The translations under genes were made by a program, and so were the position numbers. DNA of 7,422 nucleotides from Lachnospiraceae bacterium UBA7026 (GTDB lineage: Bacteria > Bacillota > Clostridia > Lachnospirales > Lachnospiraceae), in contig DLBH01000086.1 in assembly GCA_002494165.1 (NCBI GenBank), positions 496-7,917 of the forward strand, given 5' to 3'. The notes below the pieces were generated by a model. That model was not told the DNA's origin. It ran no database searches and saw nothing but the letters and a program-made list of their open reading frames with translations. This document shows, one piece after another, positions 1 through 5,430 of the stretch. Numbering within the stretch: position 1 is the stretch's first letter; every line of letters begins with the position of its first letter.

Positions 1-744
1 CGCTGCCACGACGATATCGGCTGGGGACTGGACTATGATTTCCTGTCCCAGTTTGGTATGGAGGAGGTTCCCCATAAAAAGTTCCTCAATGACTGCTTTA
101 CCGGTAAGCTGGCTTACAGCAACTACCGGGGAGAGCTCTACAACGATGACCCCCGTCTCGGCGATGCCAGACTCTGTGGAACCACCGCTTCTCTTTGCGG
201 TGTGGAAGCGGGAGGCTTCGAGGGTGATGATCAGAAGGTGAATATAGGTATCCGTCTGGATCTCATGCTCCATGCCTTCCTCTTTACCCAGACCGGTATT
301 CCTGTTCTTTACAGCGGTGACGAGATCGGCCAGGTTAACGATTACTCATATCACGAGAATCCTCTGAAATGGGATGACAGCCGTTATCTTCACAGGGGTG
401 ATTTCAACTGGGAAAATGCTGAGAAGAGGACCGACGAAAGTACGGTTGAGGGCAAAATCTTCCAGGCACTGAGAAAGTTTGAAACCATCCGTCAGGACCA
501 TCCGGCCTTTGACAGTGACGCGGATATGTGGATCGTGGAGCCTTACAATGACCATATTCTGGGTATCGGCCGTTACTATGAGGGAGAGAAGCTGATCGCT
601 CTATTTAATTTCAGTGATTTCGATGAGACTGCATGGATCAATGAGCCTGAGGATTACATAGACCTTATGACCGGCCAGAGCAGACCGGCCAAGGCTGTGG
701 GAGTCCCGGCCAAGGATTTTGCCTGGCTTCTGGCAAAAATCTGA
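1..744 (+). CDS. Amylosucrase-like GH13 glucosyltransferase, C-terminal part (5' truncated by window)
   Basis: The reading frame is open from base 1 and ends at TGA 742-744, giving 247 residues. The complete family is usually about 630-650 residues, so the N-terminal domain and most of the (beta/alpha)8 barrel lie to the left of the window. The first residues, RCHDDIGW, match the amylosucrase RSHDDIGW block that carries the His-Asp pair stabilising the transition state (GH13 conserved region IV). Further along, DARLCGTTASLCG and PVLYSGDEIGQVND match amylosucrase blocks by memory. The last ~80 residues look like the C-terminal beta domain. Known family members cleave sucrose and build alpha-1,4-glucan, releasing fructose. 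The catalytic nucleophile and acid/base residues are outside the window, so activity cannot be judged. The sucrose-type PTS gene downstream on the same strand fits a sucrose locus. A related GH13 hydrolase or phosphorylase acting on phosphorylated sucrose is an alternative. Confidence 0.85.
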   Translation, partial: RCHDDIGWGLDYDFLSQFGMEEVPHKKFLNDCFTGKLAYSNYRGELYNDDPRLGDARLCGTTASLCGVEAGGFEGDDQKVNIGIRLDLMLHAFLFTQTGIPVLYSGDEIGQVNDYSYHENPLKWDDSRYLHRGDFNWENAEKRTDESTVEGKIFQALRKFETIRQDHPAFDSDADMWIVEPYNDHILGIGRYYEGEKLIALFNFSDFDETAWINEPEDYIDLMTGQSRPAKAVGVPAKDFAWLLAKI

Positions 745-835
745 CGCCGTCCTGGTAAGATCAGCTTTTGAGACTGGTCCTGGATGCTCCTTGCGTGTCA
801 GCTGAACTTTTGATTGAAATTATTTAGAAATCAGT

Positions 836-863
836 TTGATTTTTAAAACAATTATTGTATAAT
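836..863 (+). promoter_or_regulatory. Sigma-A-type promoter for the PTS gene
   Basis: TTGATT (836-841) and a perfect TATAAT (858-863) are separated by 16 bases. Transcription would start near 870 and give a leader of about 250 nt before the PTS start codon. No clear terminator follows the amylosucrase gene in 745-835, so readthrough from it is also possible. Confidence 0.7.
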
Positions 864-867
864 ATTA

Positions 868-906
868 ATTGTAAGAATATTGTAAGAATTAAAATATTAC
901 AATATT
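868..906 (+). promoter_or_regulatory. Repeated ATTGTAA boxes and inverted repeat just after the PTS promoter (candidate operator)
   Basis: ATTGTAAGAAT occurs twice in perfect tandem (868-878 and 879-889), followed by an inverted TTACAAT (897-903). The second box and the inverted copy form a perfect 10-bp inverted repeat, AATATTGTAA (876-885) with TTACAATATT (897-906), around 11 bases. The block begins right at the predicted transcription start, a common place for a repressor to bind. A weak RNA hairpin is the alternative reading. Confidence 0.5.
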
Positions 907-915
907 TCTAAAAAT

Positions 916-950
916 GATTTCCGGAATAATCTTCCAGTAAGATTTCCGGA
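916..950 (+). repeat. GATTTCCGGA direct repeat forming a stem-loop in the PTS leader
   Basis: GATTTCCGGA is repeated exactly at 916-925 and 941-950. Because TCCGGA is self-complementary, 920-933 can also pair with 939-950 as a 12-bp stem with a two-base bulge and a CCAGT loop. No T-run follows, so it is not a simple terminator. Its role is unknown. Confidence 0.45.
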
Positions 951-1057
951 CAATGAGCGGAATATTTCCCAGTCTTCTTTAGGGGAGAAGGCGGGAAAAA
1001 CCGGTTCTGCCTGACAACTGAATATGGTTTTAAGGCAGTTCCCTGTAATTGTGCCTG

Positions 1058-1073
1058 ATACGCGCTTGCGTAT
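1058..1073 (+). promoter_or_regulatory. Short perfect palindrome ATACGC-N4-GCGTAT
   Basis: This 6-bp perfect inverted repeat with a GCTT centre lies 49 bases before the PTS start codon, inside the leader. It could be a small RNA hairpin or a repressor half-site pair. Nothing in the sequence decides between them. Confidence 0.3.
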
Positions 1074-1122
1074 TTGGAATAAAGCAACCTTTATTATTAT
1101 TTAAGGAAGAGAGGAAGTAACT

Positions 1123-3069
1123 ATGGCATTGGATTACAGAAAATGCGCGCAAGAGATTTATGATAATATCGGCGGTAAGGACAATATCGTCAGCGCGGCA
1201 CACTGTGCGACCAGGTTGAGACTTGTTATTGCTGATAACAGCAAGATTAACAAGGACGCTCTTGACAACGTGGAAGGAGTTAAGGGTATGTTTGAGAACG
1301 GTGGCCAGCTTCAGCTGATCATCGGTACAGGAACTGTTAACAAGGTATTCGATGAGTTTATCGATATCTCCGGAGTAACCGCAGCATCCAAGGATGAGGC
1401 AAAGGCAGCGGCAGCAGCCCAGCAGCCCGTTTGGAAGAGAATGCTGAAGACCATCGGTGACGTATTCGTTCCGATCCTTCCTGCAATCGTAGCTTCCGGT
1501 CTTATGATGGGTCTTGTAGAGGCTCTTGGTAAGGCTATCCCCGGATTTGGTGACACAGCATGGTACGGCTTCCTGGATCTGGCGGCCAACACAGCTTTCG
1601 CTTTCCTGCCTGTTATTGTAGCGATTTCTGCAGCCAGAGTATTCGGATGTAATATCTTCCTCGGCGCAGTAATGGGTCTGATGATGGTTCACGGCGGCCT
1701 GCTCAACGCATGGAACGCAGGTAACCCTGACGCGATCAACGCTTTCTTCGGCGTTACAGACGGAAAGATTCCGACCTGGAACCTCTTTGGTAACATTAAG
1801 ATTGGTGATTATGTACTCGGTTCCATACAGAGGGTTGGTTACCAGGGCCACGTAATCCCGGTTATCATCTCCATCTTCGTCATGGCTCAGATTGAGAAAT
1901 GGCTCCACAAGCATGTACCGGAGATGATCGACCTCTTCGTAGTTCCGTTATGTACTGTACTTTCAACAGCATTACTTACCTTCATCGTAATTGGACCGAT
2001 CTTCTCCAAGCTGGAGACAATCGTTCTTGCAGGTGCCCAGCAGCTGATCACAGTTGGTTTCGGTATCGGTGCACTGGCCATGGGTGCCCTCTACCCGGTA
2101 ACGGTAGTTATGGGTCTCCACCATATGTACAATGTTATCGAGGCTGGTATGCTGGCAAGTGCTGAGTTCAACAACCTCAACATCTGGATGCCTATCGCAT
2201 CCGCAGCTAACTTCGCACAGTTTGGTGCCTGTCTCGCAGTTGGTATCAAGTGTGTCAGCAACAAGACAAAGCAGGTAGCCATTCCTTCATCCCTGTCCGC
2301 AGCTCTTGGTATCACAGAGCCGGCCATCTTCGGTGTAAACATGCGATTCTTCAAGCCTTTCGTATGTGGTATGATCGGTGGTGCCCTGGGTGCATGGTTT
2401 GGTTCCATCACAGGTCTTGGCGCTAAGGCTTACGGTGTTACAGGTATTCCCGGATACCTTACTATCAACAATCCTGTAACTTACACAATCATGCTTGCCA
2501 TCGCTGGTGGTATCGCATTCGCTCTTACCTGGGTAATCTGGAAAGAGGACGAGGCTGATATCAAGAAAGAGAAGGAAGCTCAGGCCAAGGCAGCAGCCCA
2601 GGCAGCAGCAGAGGCAGCTTTCCAGACTCCTAAGAATTACGTTATGACCTGTAAGGCCGGCAAGGTTCTTGCTCCTACAAACGGTAAGGTTGTTAAGAGA
2701 GACGACATCCCGGATCCCACATTTGCTTCTGGCTTACTTGGCGACGGTGTTGGAATCTACTCCGACGACGGAATCGTAGTTGCTCCGTTCGACGGCACCA
2801 TCAGCTCCGTAGCAGCTTCCAAGCATGCGATCGGTCTCACAGGCCCTGGCGGAATCGAGTTCCTCATCCATGTTGGTGTTGACACCGTTAAGATGGAAGG
2901 CGACGGATTCGAGCCTCAGGTAGCTGAGGGCGACGCTGTTAAGGAAGGCGACGTTATTCTTAAGTTCAGCAAGGCTAAGATTGCTGACGCTGGTTACTCA
3001 GATTGTGTTGTTTGTCTGATGGCTAACTCCGATATGCAGGAAGACCTTCAGGTAGGAGATAACTTATAA
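1123..3069 (+). CDS. scrA: Sucrose-type PTS permease, fused EIIBCA
   Basis: This 648-residue membrane protein imports a disaccharide, most likely sucrose, and phosphorylates it during transport. Domain order is EIIB (about 1-85), EIIC (about 105-470), an Ala/Lys/Glu-rich linker (about 475-503) and EIIA of the glucose type (about 507-648). EIIB carries the phosphorylated cysteine C28 in the HCATRLR motif. EIIC is strongly hydrophobic with several membrane segments and the conserved GITEPAIFG block (396-404). EIIA carries H568 and the phosphorylated H583 in LIHVGVDTV; their 15-residue spacing equals that of the two active-site histidines of E. coli EIIA-Glc. All key residues are present, so the protein looks functional and should accept phosphate directly from HPr. 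The start is supported by AGAGGAAG at 1109-1116. Resemblance to streptococcal ScrA in the EIIB block favours sucrose; trehalose or a beta-glucoside is less likely. Confidence 0.9.
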   Translation: MALDYRKCAQEIYDNIGGKDNIVSAAHCATRLRLVIADNSKINKDALDNVEGVKGMFENGGQLQLIIGTGTVNKVFDEFIDISGVTAASKDEAKAAAAAQQPVWKRMLKTIGDVFVPILPAIVASGLMMGLVEALGKAIPGFGDTAWYGFLDLAANTAFAFLPVIVAISAARVFGCNIFLGAVMGLMMVHGGLLNAWNAGNPDAINAFFGVTDGKIPTWNLFGNIKIGDYVLGSIQRVGYQGHVIPVIISIFVMAQIEKWLHKHVPEMIDLFVVPLCTVLSTALLTFIVIGPIFSKLETIVLAGAQQLITVGFGIGALAMGALYPVTVVMGLHHMYNVIEAGMLASAEFNNLNIWMPIASAANFAQFGACLAVGIKCVSNKTKQVAIPSSLSAALGITEPAIFGVNMRFFKPFVCGMIGGALGAWFGSITGLGAKAYGVTGIPGYLTINNPVTYTIMLAIAGGIAFALTWVIWKEDEADIKKEKEAQAKAAAQAAAEAAFQTPKNYVMTCKAGKVLAPTNGKVVKRDDIPDPTFASGLLGDGVGIYSDDGIVVAPFDGTISSVAASKHAIGLTGPGGIEFLIHVGVDTVKMEGDGFEPQVAEGDAVKEGDVILKFSKAKIADAGYSDCVVCLMANSDMQEDLQVGDNL

Positions 3070-3093
3070 TCTGACCATCTCATTTATGTTAAT

Positions 3094-3142
3094 ATCAGGT
3101 CTGGTTAGTTTACAGTAATTTATGTAAAGGCTGGTTCCTGAT
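3094..3142 (+). repeat. Nested inverted repeat in the PTS 3' region
   Basis: ATCAGG (3094-3099) pairs with CCTGAT (3137-3142), and inside it TTTACA (3109-3114) pairs with TGTAAA (3123-3128). Both sides of the internal loop contain CTGGTT. The element lies 25 bases after the PTS stop codon and before the main terminator hairpin. It could be an mRNA 3' stability structure. Confidence 0.4.
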
Positions 3143-3164
3143 GAGAAAAGTATCATAATATAAT

Positions 3165-3202
3165 AACAGCCGGCAGGTCATATCCACGACCTGCCGGCTG
3201 TT
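3165..3202. terminator. 15-bp perfect hairpin, probable terminator between converging genes
   Basis: AACAGCCGGCAGGTC (3165-3179) pairs perfectly with GACCTGCCGGCTGTT (3188-3202) around an 8-base loop. On the + strand a run of seven T (3214-3220) follows after an 11-base gap, longer than usual for an intrinsic terminator. It sits between the PTS gene (+) and the secreted-protein gene (-), so it may act in both directions. The - side has only AU-rich sequence and no clean U-tract. Confidence 0.65.
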
Positions 3203-3247
3203 GTATGAAAGCATTTTTTTAGTTAGTTTCTTTATATTTCTTCTGTT

Positions 3248-3318
3248 TTAATCGATTCTTTTTTTTGTTTTAATAGTACTTTCTTAATCGATTCTTATAC
3301 CTTCTTTTATCTGATTCT
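3248..3318. repeat. T-rich stretch with TTAATCGATTCTT repeats
   Basis: TTAATCGATTCTT occurs exactly at 3248-3260 and 3284-3296, with a degenerate third copy (TTATCTGATTCT, 3307-3318). The whole stretch 3220-3348 is strongly T-rich on the + strand. It forms the 3' region of the leftward secreted-protein gene, where its mRNA would be A-rich. No gene is seen here. Confidence 0.5.
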
Positions 3319-3346
3319 GTATCATTCGGTCTTTATTTCTGTTTTT

Positions 3347-4369
3347 TTACTTGACCCTGTATATATTGGAGCAGGTGTAAAGGTCTTCATAATGGGAAGC
3401 GATCATAAGATGAATCCGGCCCTGCAGGTCCACATTGATGCCTTCAGGTTCCCGGTGGCTGAGCCCGGAGGCTCCGTTGATGGTCCGGATGGTCATGCTT
3501 TTTGTAAAGATATTATAGGTCCTGACCTTGATGGGATAATAAGACTGACCAAGCTCCCTGCATTCCTCCTGGCTGGGACCGCCCTCCACCGTATAGAGGA
3601 GGCCTCCTCGGATGGCGAAGCCCTGGAAGGTTCCGAAATCATTGGATACCGTAAAGCTTTTGATCACTTTTTTGGGCTTGATCTTGCGGCCCTGGTATAA
3701 CCGGTAATACTGGAAACGAACCTTGCTTCCCCGGGAGATCCTCACACAGAGGAAGTTTCCGTCAGGACTGATGGCCGGACATAAGTTACTGCCATATGAG
3801 CCTTTACCCGATATTCTGATCTTATAACGGATGGGACCATGTTCTTTTAAGGTTTTGCCCGGCTGGAAGATGAAGCAGGAGATGGAAGTAGGTCCCCCCT
3901 TGGAAGAGGAGTAGTCGCTTCCAATCCAGAGGTAGCTGACTCCGTTTTTACGGGTACAGGCCAGGGTAGTGCCGTGACCGAAATTTTTCAGGGTCATATA
4001 ATCTTCAGAATAGCTGCCATCCGCCCGGTAAAGGACCCTGGTCAGACGGAGGGAATTCTTCCATGAACCATAGCTGGCCAGGTTGGTCAGATAATAATAA
4101 TAGATACCATCGGTCGTCCAGCCCTGGGGCAGCCTGGCTGTGGCCAGGCGGGTCGCCGGATGAACCAGTTCCAGGTCAGAACCGGCCGGCTCTGCTGGTG
4201 TTGAGTCGGAAATCTTCTTTTGAAGGTCCGGCGTCAGCACAGCCATCTGGATATTATTCTTTTTGGATATCTTCCTTACCGCCTTTGCCTGACCGGTCAA
4301 TGGCAAGACCACCACGGCCAGAAGGAGAGTAAAGAGACCGATTGTCAAACTTCTAAATCCTTTTCTCAT
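3347..4369 (-). CDS. Secreted protein resembling TagC/helveticin J-type beta-propellers
   Basis: This 340-residue protein has a classic signal peptide: MRKGFR, then a hydrophobic core at about 7-24, and an AKA cleavage site after residue 30. There is no lipobox cysteine and no sortase motif, so release or non-covalent wall association is likely. The mature part is rich in Tyr, Gly and short beta-like segments, with FQGFAI (248-253) and REPEGI (306-311). From memory, QGFAI-like and EPEGI motifs occur in the TagC, helveticin J and phage P68 receptor-binding beta-propeller group. That group includes bacteriocin-like and wall-associated proteins, but its biochemical role is poorly defined, so no activity is assigned. 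The start is supported by GGGAG on the - strand (4377-4381), 7 bases before ATG. It has its own promoter candidate at 4453-4480. The family placement is uncertain; secretion is well supported. Confidence 0.75.
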   Translation of the reverse strand: MRKGFRSLTIGLFTLLLAVVVLPLTGQAKAVRKISKKNNIQMAVLTPDLQKKISDSTPAEPAGSDLELVHPATRLATARLPQGWTTDGIYYYYLTNLASYGSWKNSLRLTRVLYRADGSYSEDYMTLKNFGHGTTLACTRKNGVSYLWIGSDYSSSKGGPTSISCFIFQPGKTLKEHGPIRYKIRISGKGSYGSNLCPAISPDGNFLCVRISRGSKVRFQYYRLYQGRKIKPKKVIKSFTVSNDFGTFQGFAIRGGLLYTVEGGPSQEECRELGQSYYPIKVRTYNIFTKSMTIRTINGASGLSHREPEGINVDLQGRIHLMIASHYEDLYTCSNIYRVK

Positions 4370-4395
4370 AGCAATTCTCCCTTGTGTTCAAGACT

Positions 4396-4422
4396 GGCTT
4401 TCCATAAGGAAATGCCTTTTTT
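4396..4422 (+). terminator. Rightward terminator hairpin lying antisense in the leader of the secreted-protein gene
   Basis: On the + strand GGCTTTCC (4396-4403) pairs with GGAAATGCC (4408-4416, one bulged T) around ATAA and is followed by six T (4417-4422). This is good intrinsic-terminator geometry for rightward transcription. On the - strand the same hairpin lies in the 5' leader of the secreted-protein mRNA, preceded by an A-run. It would stop antisense transcripts crossing 3347-4369 before they reach the repeat array. Confidence 0.55.
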
Positions 4423-4452
4423 ATTGTCTAGTGTAATAATTGTGTAGTGGAA

Positions 4453-4480
4453 CTATAATATCATATAAGTACTGCCGTAC
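4453..4480 (-). promoter_or_regulatory. Promoter candidate for the secreted-protein gene
   Basis: Reading the - strand, TTGTAC (4475-4480) is followed after 16 bases by TATTAT (4453-4458), with TGA just before it forming an extended -10. Transcription would begin near 4446 and give a leader of about 77 nt. The -35 box lies in the most degenerate unit of the adjacent 66-bp repeat array. Confidence 0.55.
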
Positions 4481-4698
4481 AATGGTATTATTGGGGATAT
4501 TAAGTAGAAAATAGATAGGGATATAAACCCAAAATATCCATTTTACAATAGTATTATAAGGGGCAAACTGCATAAAATGGATAGGGATATAGACCCAGGC
4601 TATCCATTTTACAATAGTATAATAAGGGGCAAACCGCATAAAATGGATAGGGATATAAACCCAGGCTATCCATCCTATAACACTATTATAAATAGCAT
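4476..4698 (-). repeat. Tandem array of 66-bp units, each with a hairpin
   Basis: GATAGGGATATA recurs at 4514, 4580 and 4646, an exact 66-base period. The complete unit 4518-4583 differs from 4584-4649 at about six positions. Degenerate flanking units extend to about 4476 and 4698. Each unit contains an inverted repeat: 4508-4517/4535-4544, 4573-4584/4600-4611 (12 bp, perfect) and 4643-4650/4666-4673. Departures from perfect pairing are A-C on the + strand but G-U on the - strand, suggesting a - strand RNA structure. The array lies between the tetR stop and the secreted-protein promoter, both leftward. A 94-codon TTG-initiated frame spans it, but it lacks a ribosome binding site and simply reflects the multiple-of-three period. 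The rest of 4370-4731 holds only the promoter and hairpin listed separately. Confidence 0.85.
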
Positions 4699-4731
4699 AC
4701 TCCAAAAAAGCCAGGGAATTGTGATGATAGG

Positions 4732-5268
4732 CTAAAAGAGACTATTTTCAAAGAGGGACAGGGTGACTGCCTCCAGCTCCTTCTGGCTTAAGGTCTCCCC
4801 CTGTTCTATGTAGGTCTTGGCGATCCCGGTCATACTGCCGGCATAAAAGGAGGCCGCGTAGCTGCGGGCATCACCGCTTATATGAGGCAGAAAGCAGCTA
4901 CAGCAGGAGAAGGACTCTACCAGGCCATCGTACATGAGATAGGTGATATTATTCTCCACCAGCATCCGGATAAAATCGGCCTGCCGGATAATATAATTGC
5001 TGTAATCCAGGCAGAGCTTCCTAAGGCCCCAGTCGCCCTCGCCATCATGGTCCTGGGGACTGTAGCAGTAGTCCTCCTGGAAAATGTAGGTGATGACCTT
5101 GTCCTTTGATTTGAAGAGGGAATAAAAGGTCTGTCTGGAGATGCCGGCCTGTTTGCACAATTCACTGACACTGATCTGGGAAAAGGGCTTCTCCTCCAGC
5201 AGTTGAAGCAGGGCGGTGCAGATATTTTTCTGGGAAGCTCTCGCTGTTTTATTATTGCCACAATACAT
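4732..5268 (-). CDS. TetR/AcrR-family transcriptional regulator, cysteine-rich
   Basis: This 178-residue protein has an N-terminal TetR-type DNA-binding domain. The helix-turn-helix lies at about 33-52 (ISVSELCKQAGISRQTFYSLF), followed by KSKDKVI. The rest is a helical effector-binding and dimerisation region with little sequence conservation, so the ligand cannot be read from it. Eight cysteines are present (3, 17, 38, 68, 86, 122, 123, 125), three of them clustered in CCSC at 122-125. That is unusual for its size and could allow redox or metal sensing, though this is inference. The ATG at 5266-5268 is preceded by CCGGGG (- strand, 5275-5280). It is transcribed away from lon, and the intergenic region carries two matching palindromes that overlap its own promoter, so autoregulation is likely. 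Length is near the family's usual 180-200 residues. Confidence 0.9.
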   Translation of the reverse strand: MYCGNNKTARASQKNICTALLQLLEEKPFSQISVSELCKQAGISRQTFYSLFKSKDKVITYIFQEDYCYSPQDHDGEGDWGLRKLCLDYSNYIIRQADFIRMLVENNITYLMYDGLVESFSCCSCFLPHISGDARSYAASFYAGSMTGIAKTYIEQGETLSQKELEAVTLSLFENSLF

Positions 5269-5289
5269 AAATTTACCCCGGATAAATAA

Positions 5290-5305
5290 CTTGACAAGTG
5301 TAAAG
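5290..5305. promoter_or_regulatory. TetR-type operator O2 (imperfect palindrome)
   Basis: CTTGACA-AG-TGTAAAG has the same 16-base geometry as the perfect copy at 5331-5346, with one arm mismatch. It covers the -35 box of the rightward promoter and lies at about +7 to +22 of the leftward tetR promoter. Start-to-start distance to the other copy is 41 bp, about four helical turns. Binding by the adjacent TetR protein is inferred. Confidence 0.65.
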
Positions 5306-5319
5306 GTTTGCGTTATTAT
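5291..5319 (+). promoter_or_regulatory. Rightward promoter towards lon
   Basis: A perfect TTGACA (5291-5296) and TATTAT (5314-5319) are separated by 17 bases. The start would be near 5326. Its -10 overlaps the -10 of the leftward tetR promoter, so RNA polymerase could occupy only one at a time. Confidence 0.65.
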
Positions 5320-5345
5320 TCTAACATAAACTTGACAGTTGTCAA
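5318..5345 (-). promoter_or_regulatory. tetR promoter
   Basis: On the - strand a perfect TTGACA (5340-5345) is followed after 16 bases by TAGAAT (5318-5323), with TGT directly before it as an extended -10. The start would be near 5311, giving a leader of about 43 nt before the tetR ATG. Confidence 0.7.
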
Positions 5346-5346
5346 G
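5331..5346. promoter_or_regulatory. TetR-type operator O1 (perfect palindrome)
   Basis: CTTGACA-GT-TGTCAAG has perfect 7-base arms. It covers the -35 box of the tetR promoter and lies at about +6 to +21 of the rightward promoter, mirroring the second copy at 5290-5305. Confidence 0.7.
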
Positions 5347-5352
5347 ATTTCA

Positions 5353-5403
5353 GGCCACAATCTGGCCAAATAGCAAGGCTTTCAGGGGAAAGCCATATTT
5401 TTT
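5353..5403 (+). terminator. Two hairpins ending in a T-run: terminator or attenuator before the CIRCE promoter
   Basis: GGCCA/TGGCC (5353-5357/5363-5367) is followed by GGCTTTC/GAAAGCC (5377-5383/5388-5394, 4-base loop), then ATA and a run of six T (5398-5403). Transcripts from the rightward promoter at 5291-5319 would end here after about 78 nt unless termination is overcome. Confidence 0.6.
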
Positions 5404-5430
5404 CACAAGATATTAGCACTCAATTATAAC
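5402..5430 (+). promoter_or_regulatory. Heat-shock-controlled lon promoter
   Basis: TTCACA (5402-5407) and TATAAC (5425-5430), each one base off consensus, are separated by 17 bases. The -10 lies inside the spacer of the CIRCE element, so bound HrcA would block RNA polymerase. The start would be near 5437, giving a lon leader of about 108 nt. Confidence 0.65.

Noticed and set aside
745..835. Terminator after the amylosucrase gene
   Set aside because: Only weak pairings such as GATCAG with CTGGTC are found, and no T-run follows them.
870..1122. LicT/SacY-type antiterminator site (RAT) before the PTS gene
   Set aside because: No RAT-like consensus and no terminator hairpin with a T-run precede the start codon.
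1030..1914. 294-codon leftward frame antisense to the PTS gene
   Set aside because: It lies opposite a gene with all its catalytic motifs and encodes no recognisable domain; it is a shadow of the PTS codon usage.
4476..4698. CRISPR array
   Set aside because: The whole 66-bp unit repeats with no short repeat alternating with unique spacers, and no cas gene is present.
4421..4705. 94-codon leftward frame with a repeated 22-residue hydrophobic segment
   Set aside because: It starts at TTG with no ribosome binding site, overlaps the promoter of the next gene, and most differences between its units change amino acids. The 66-bp period, a multiple of three, keeps it open by chance.
4706..4734. 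tetR terminator (AGCC/GGCT plus six U on the - strand)
   Set aside because: The stem would be only 4 bp with a 17-base loop and overlaps the stop codon; too weak to call.
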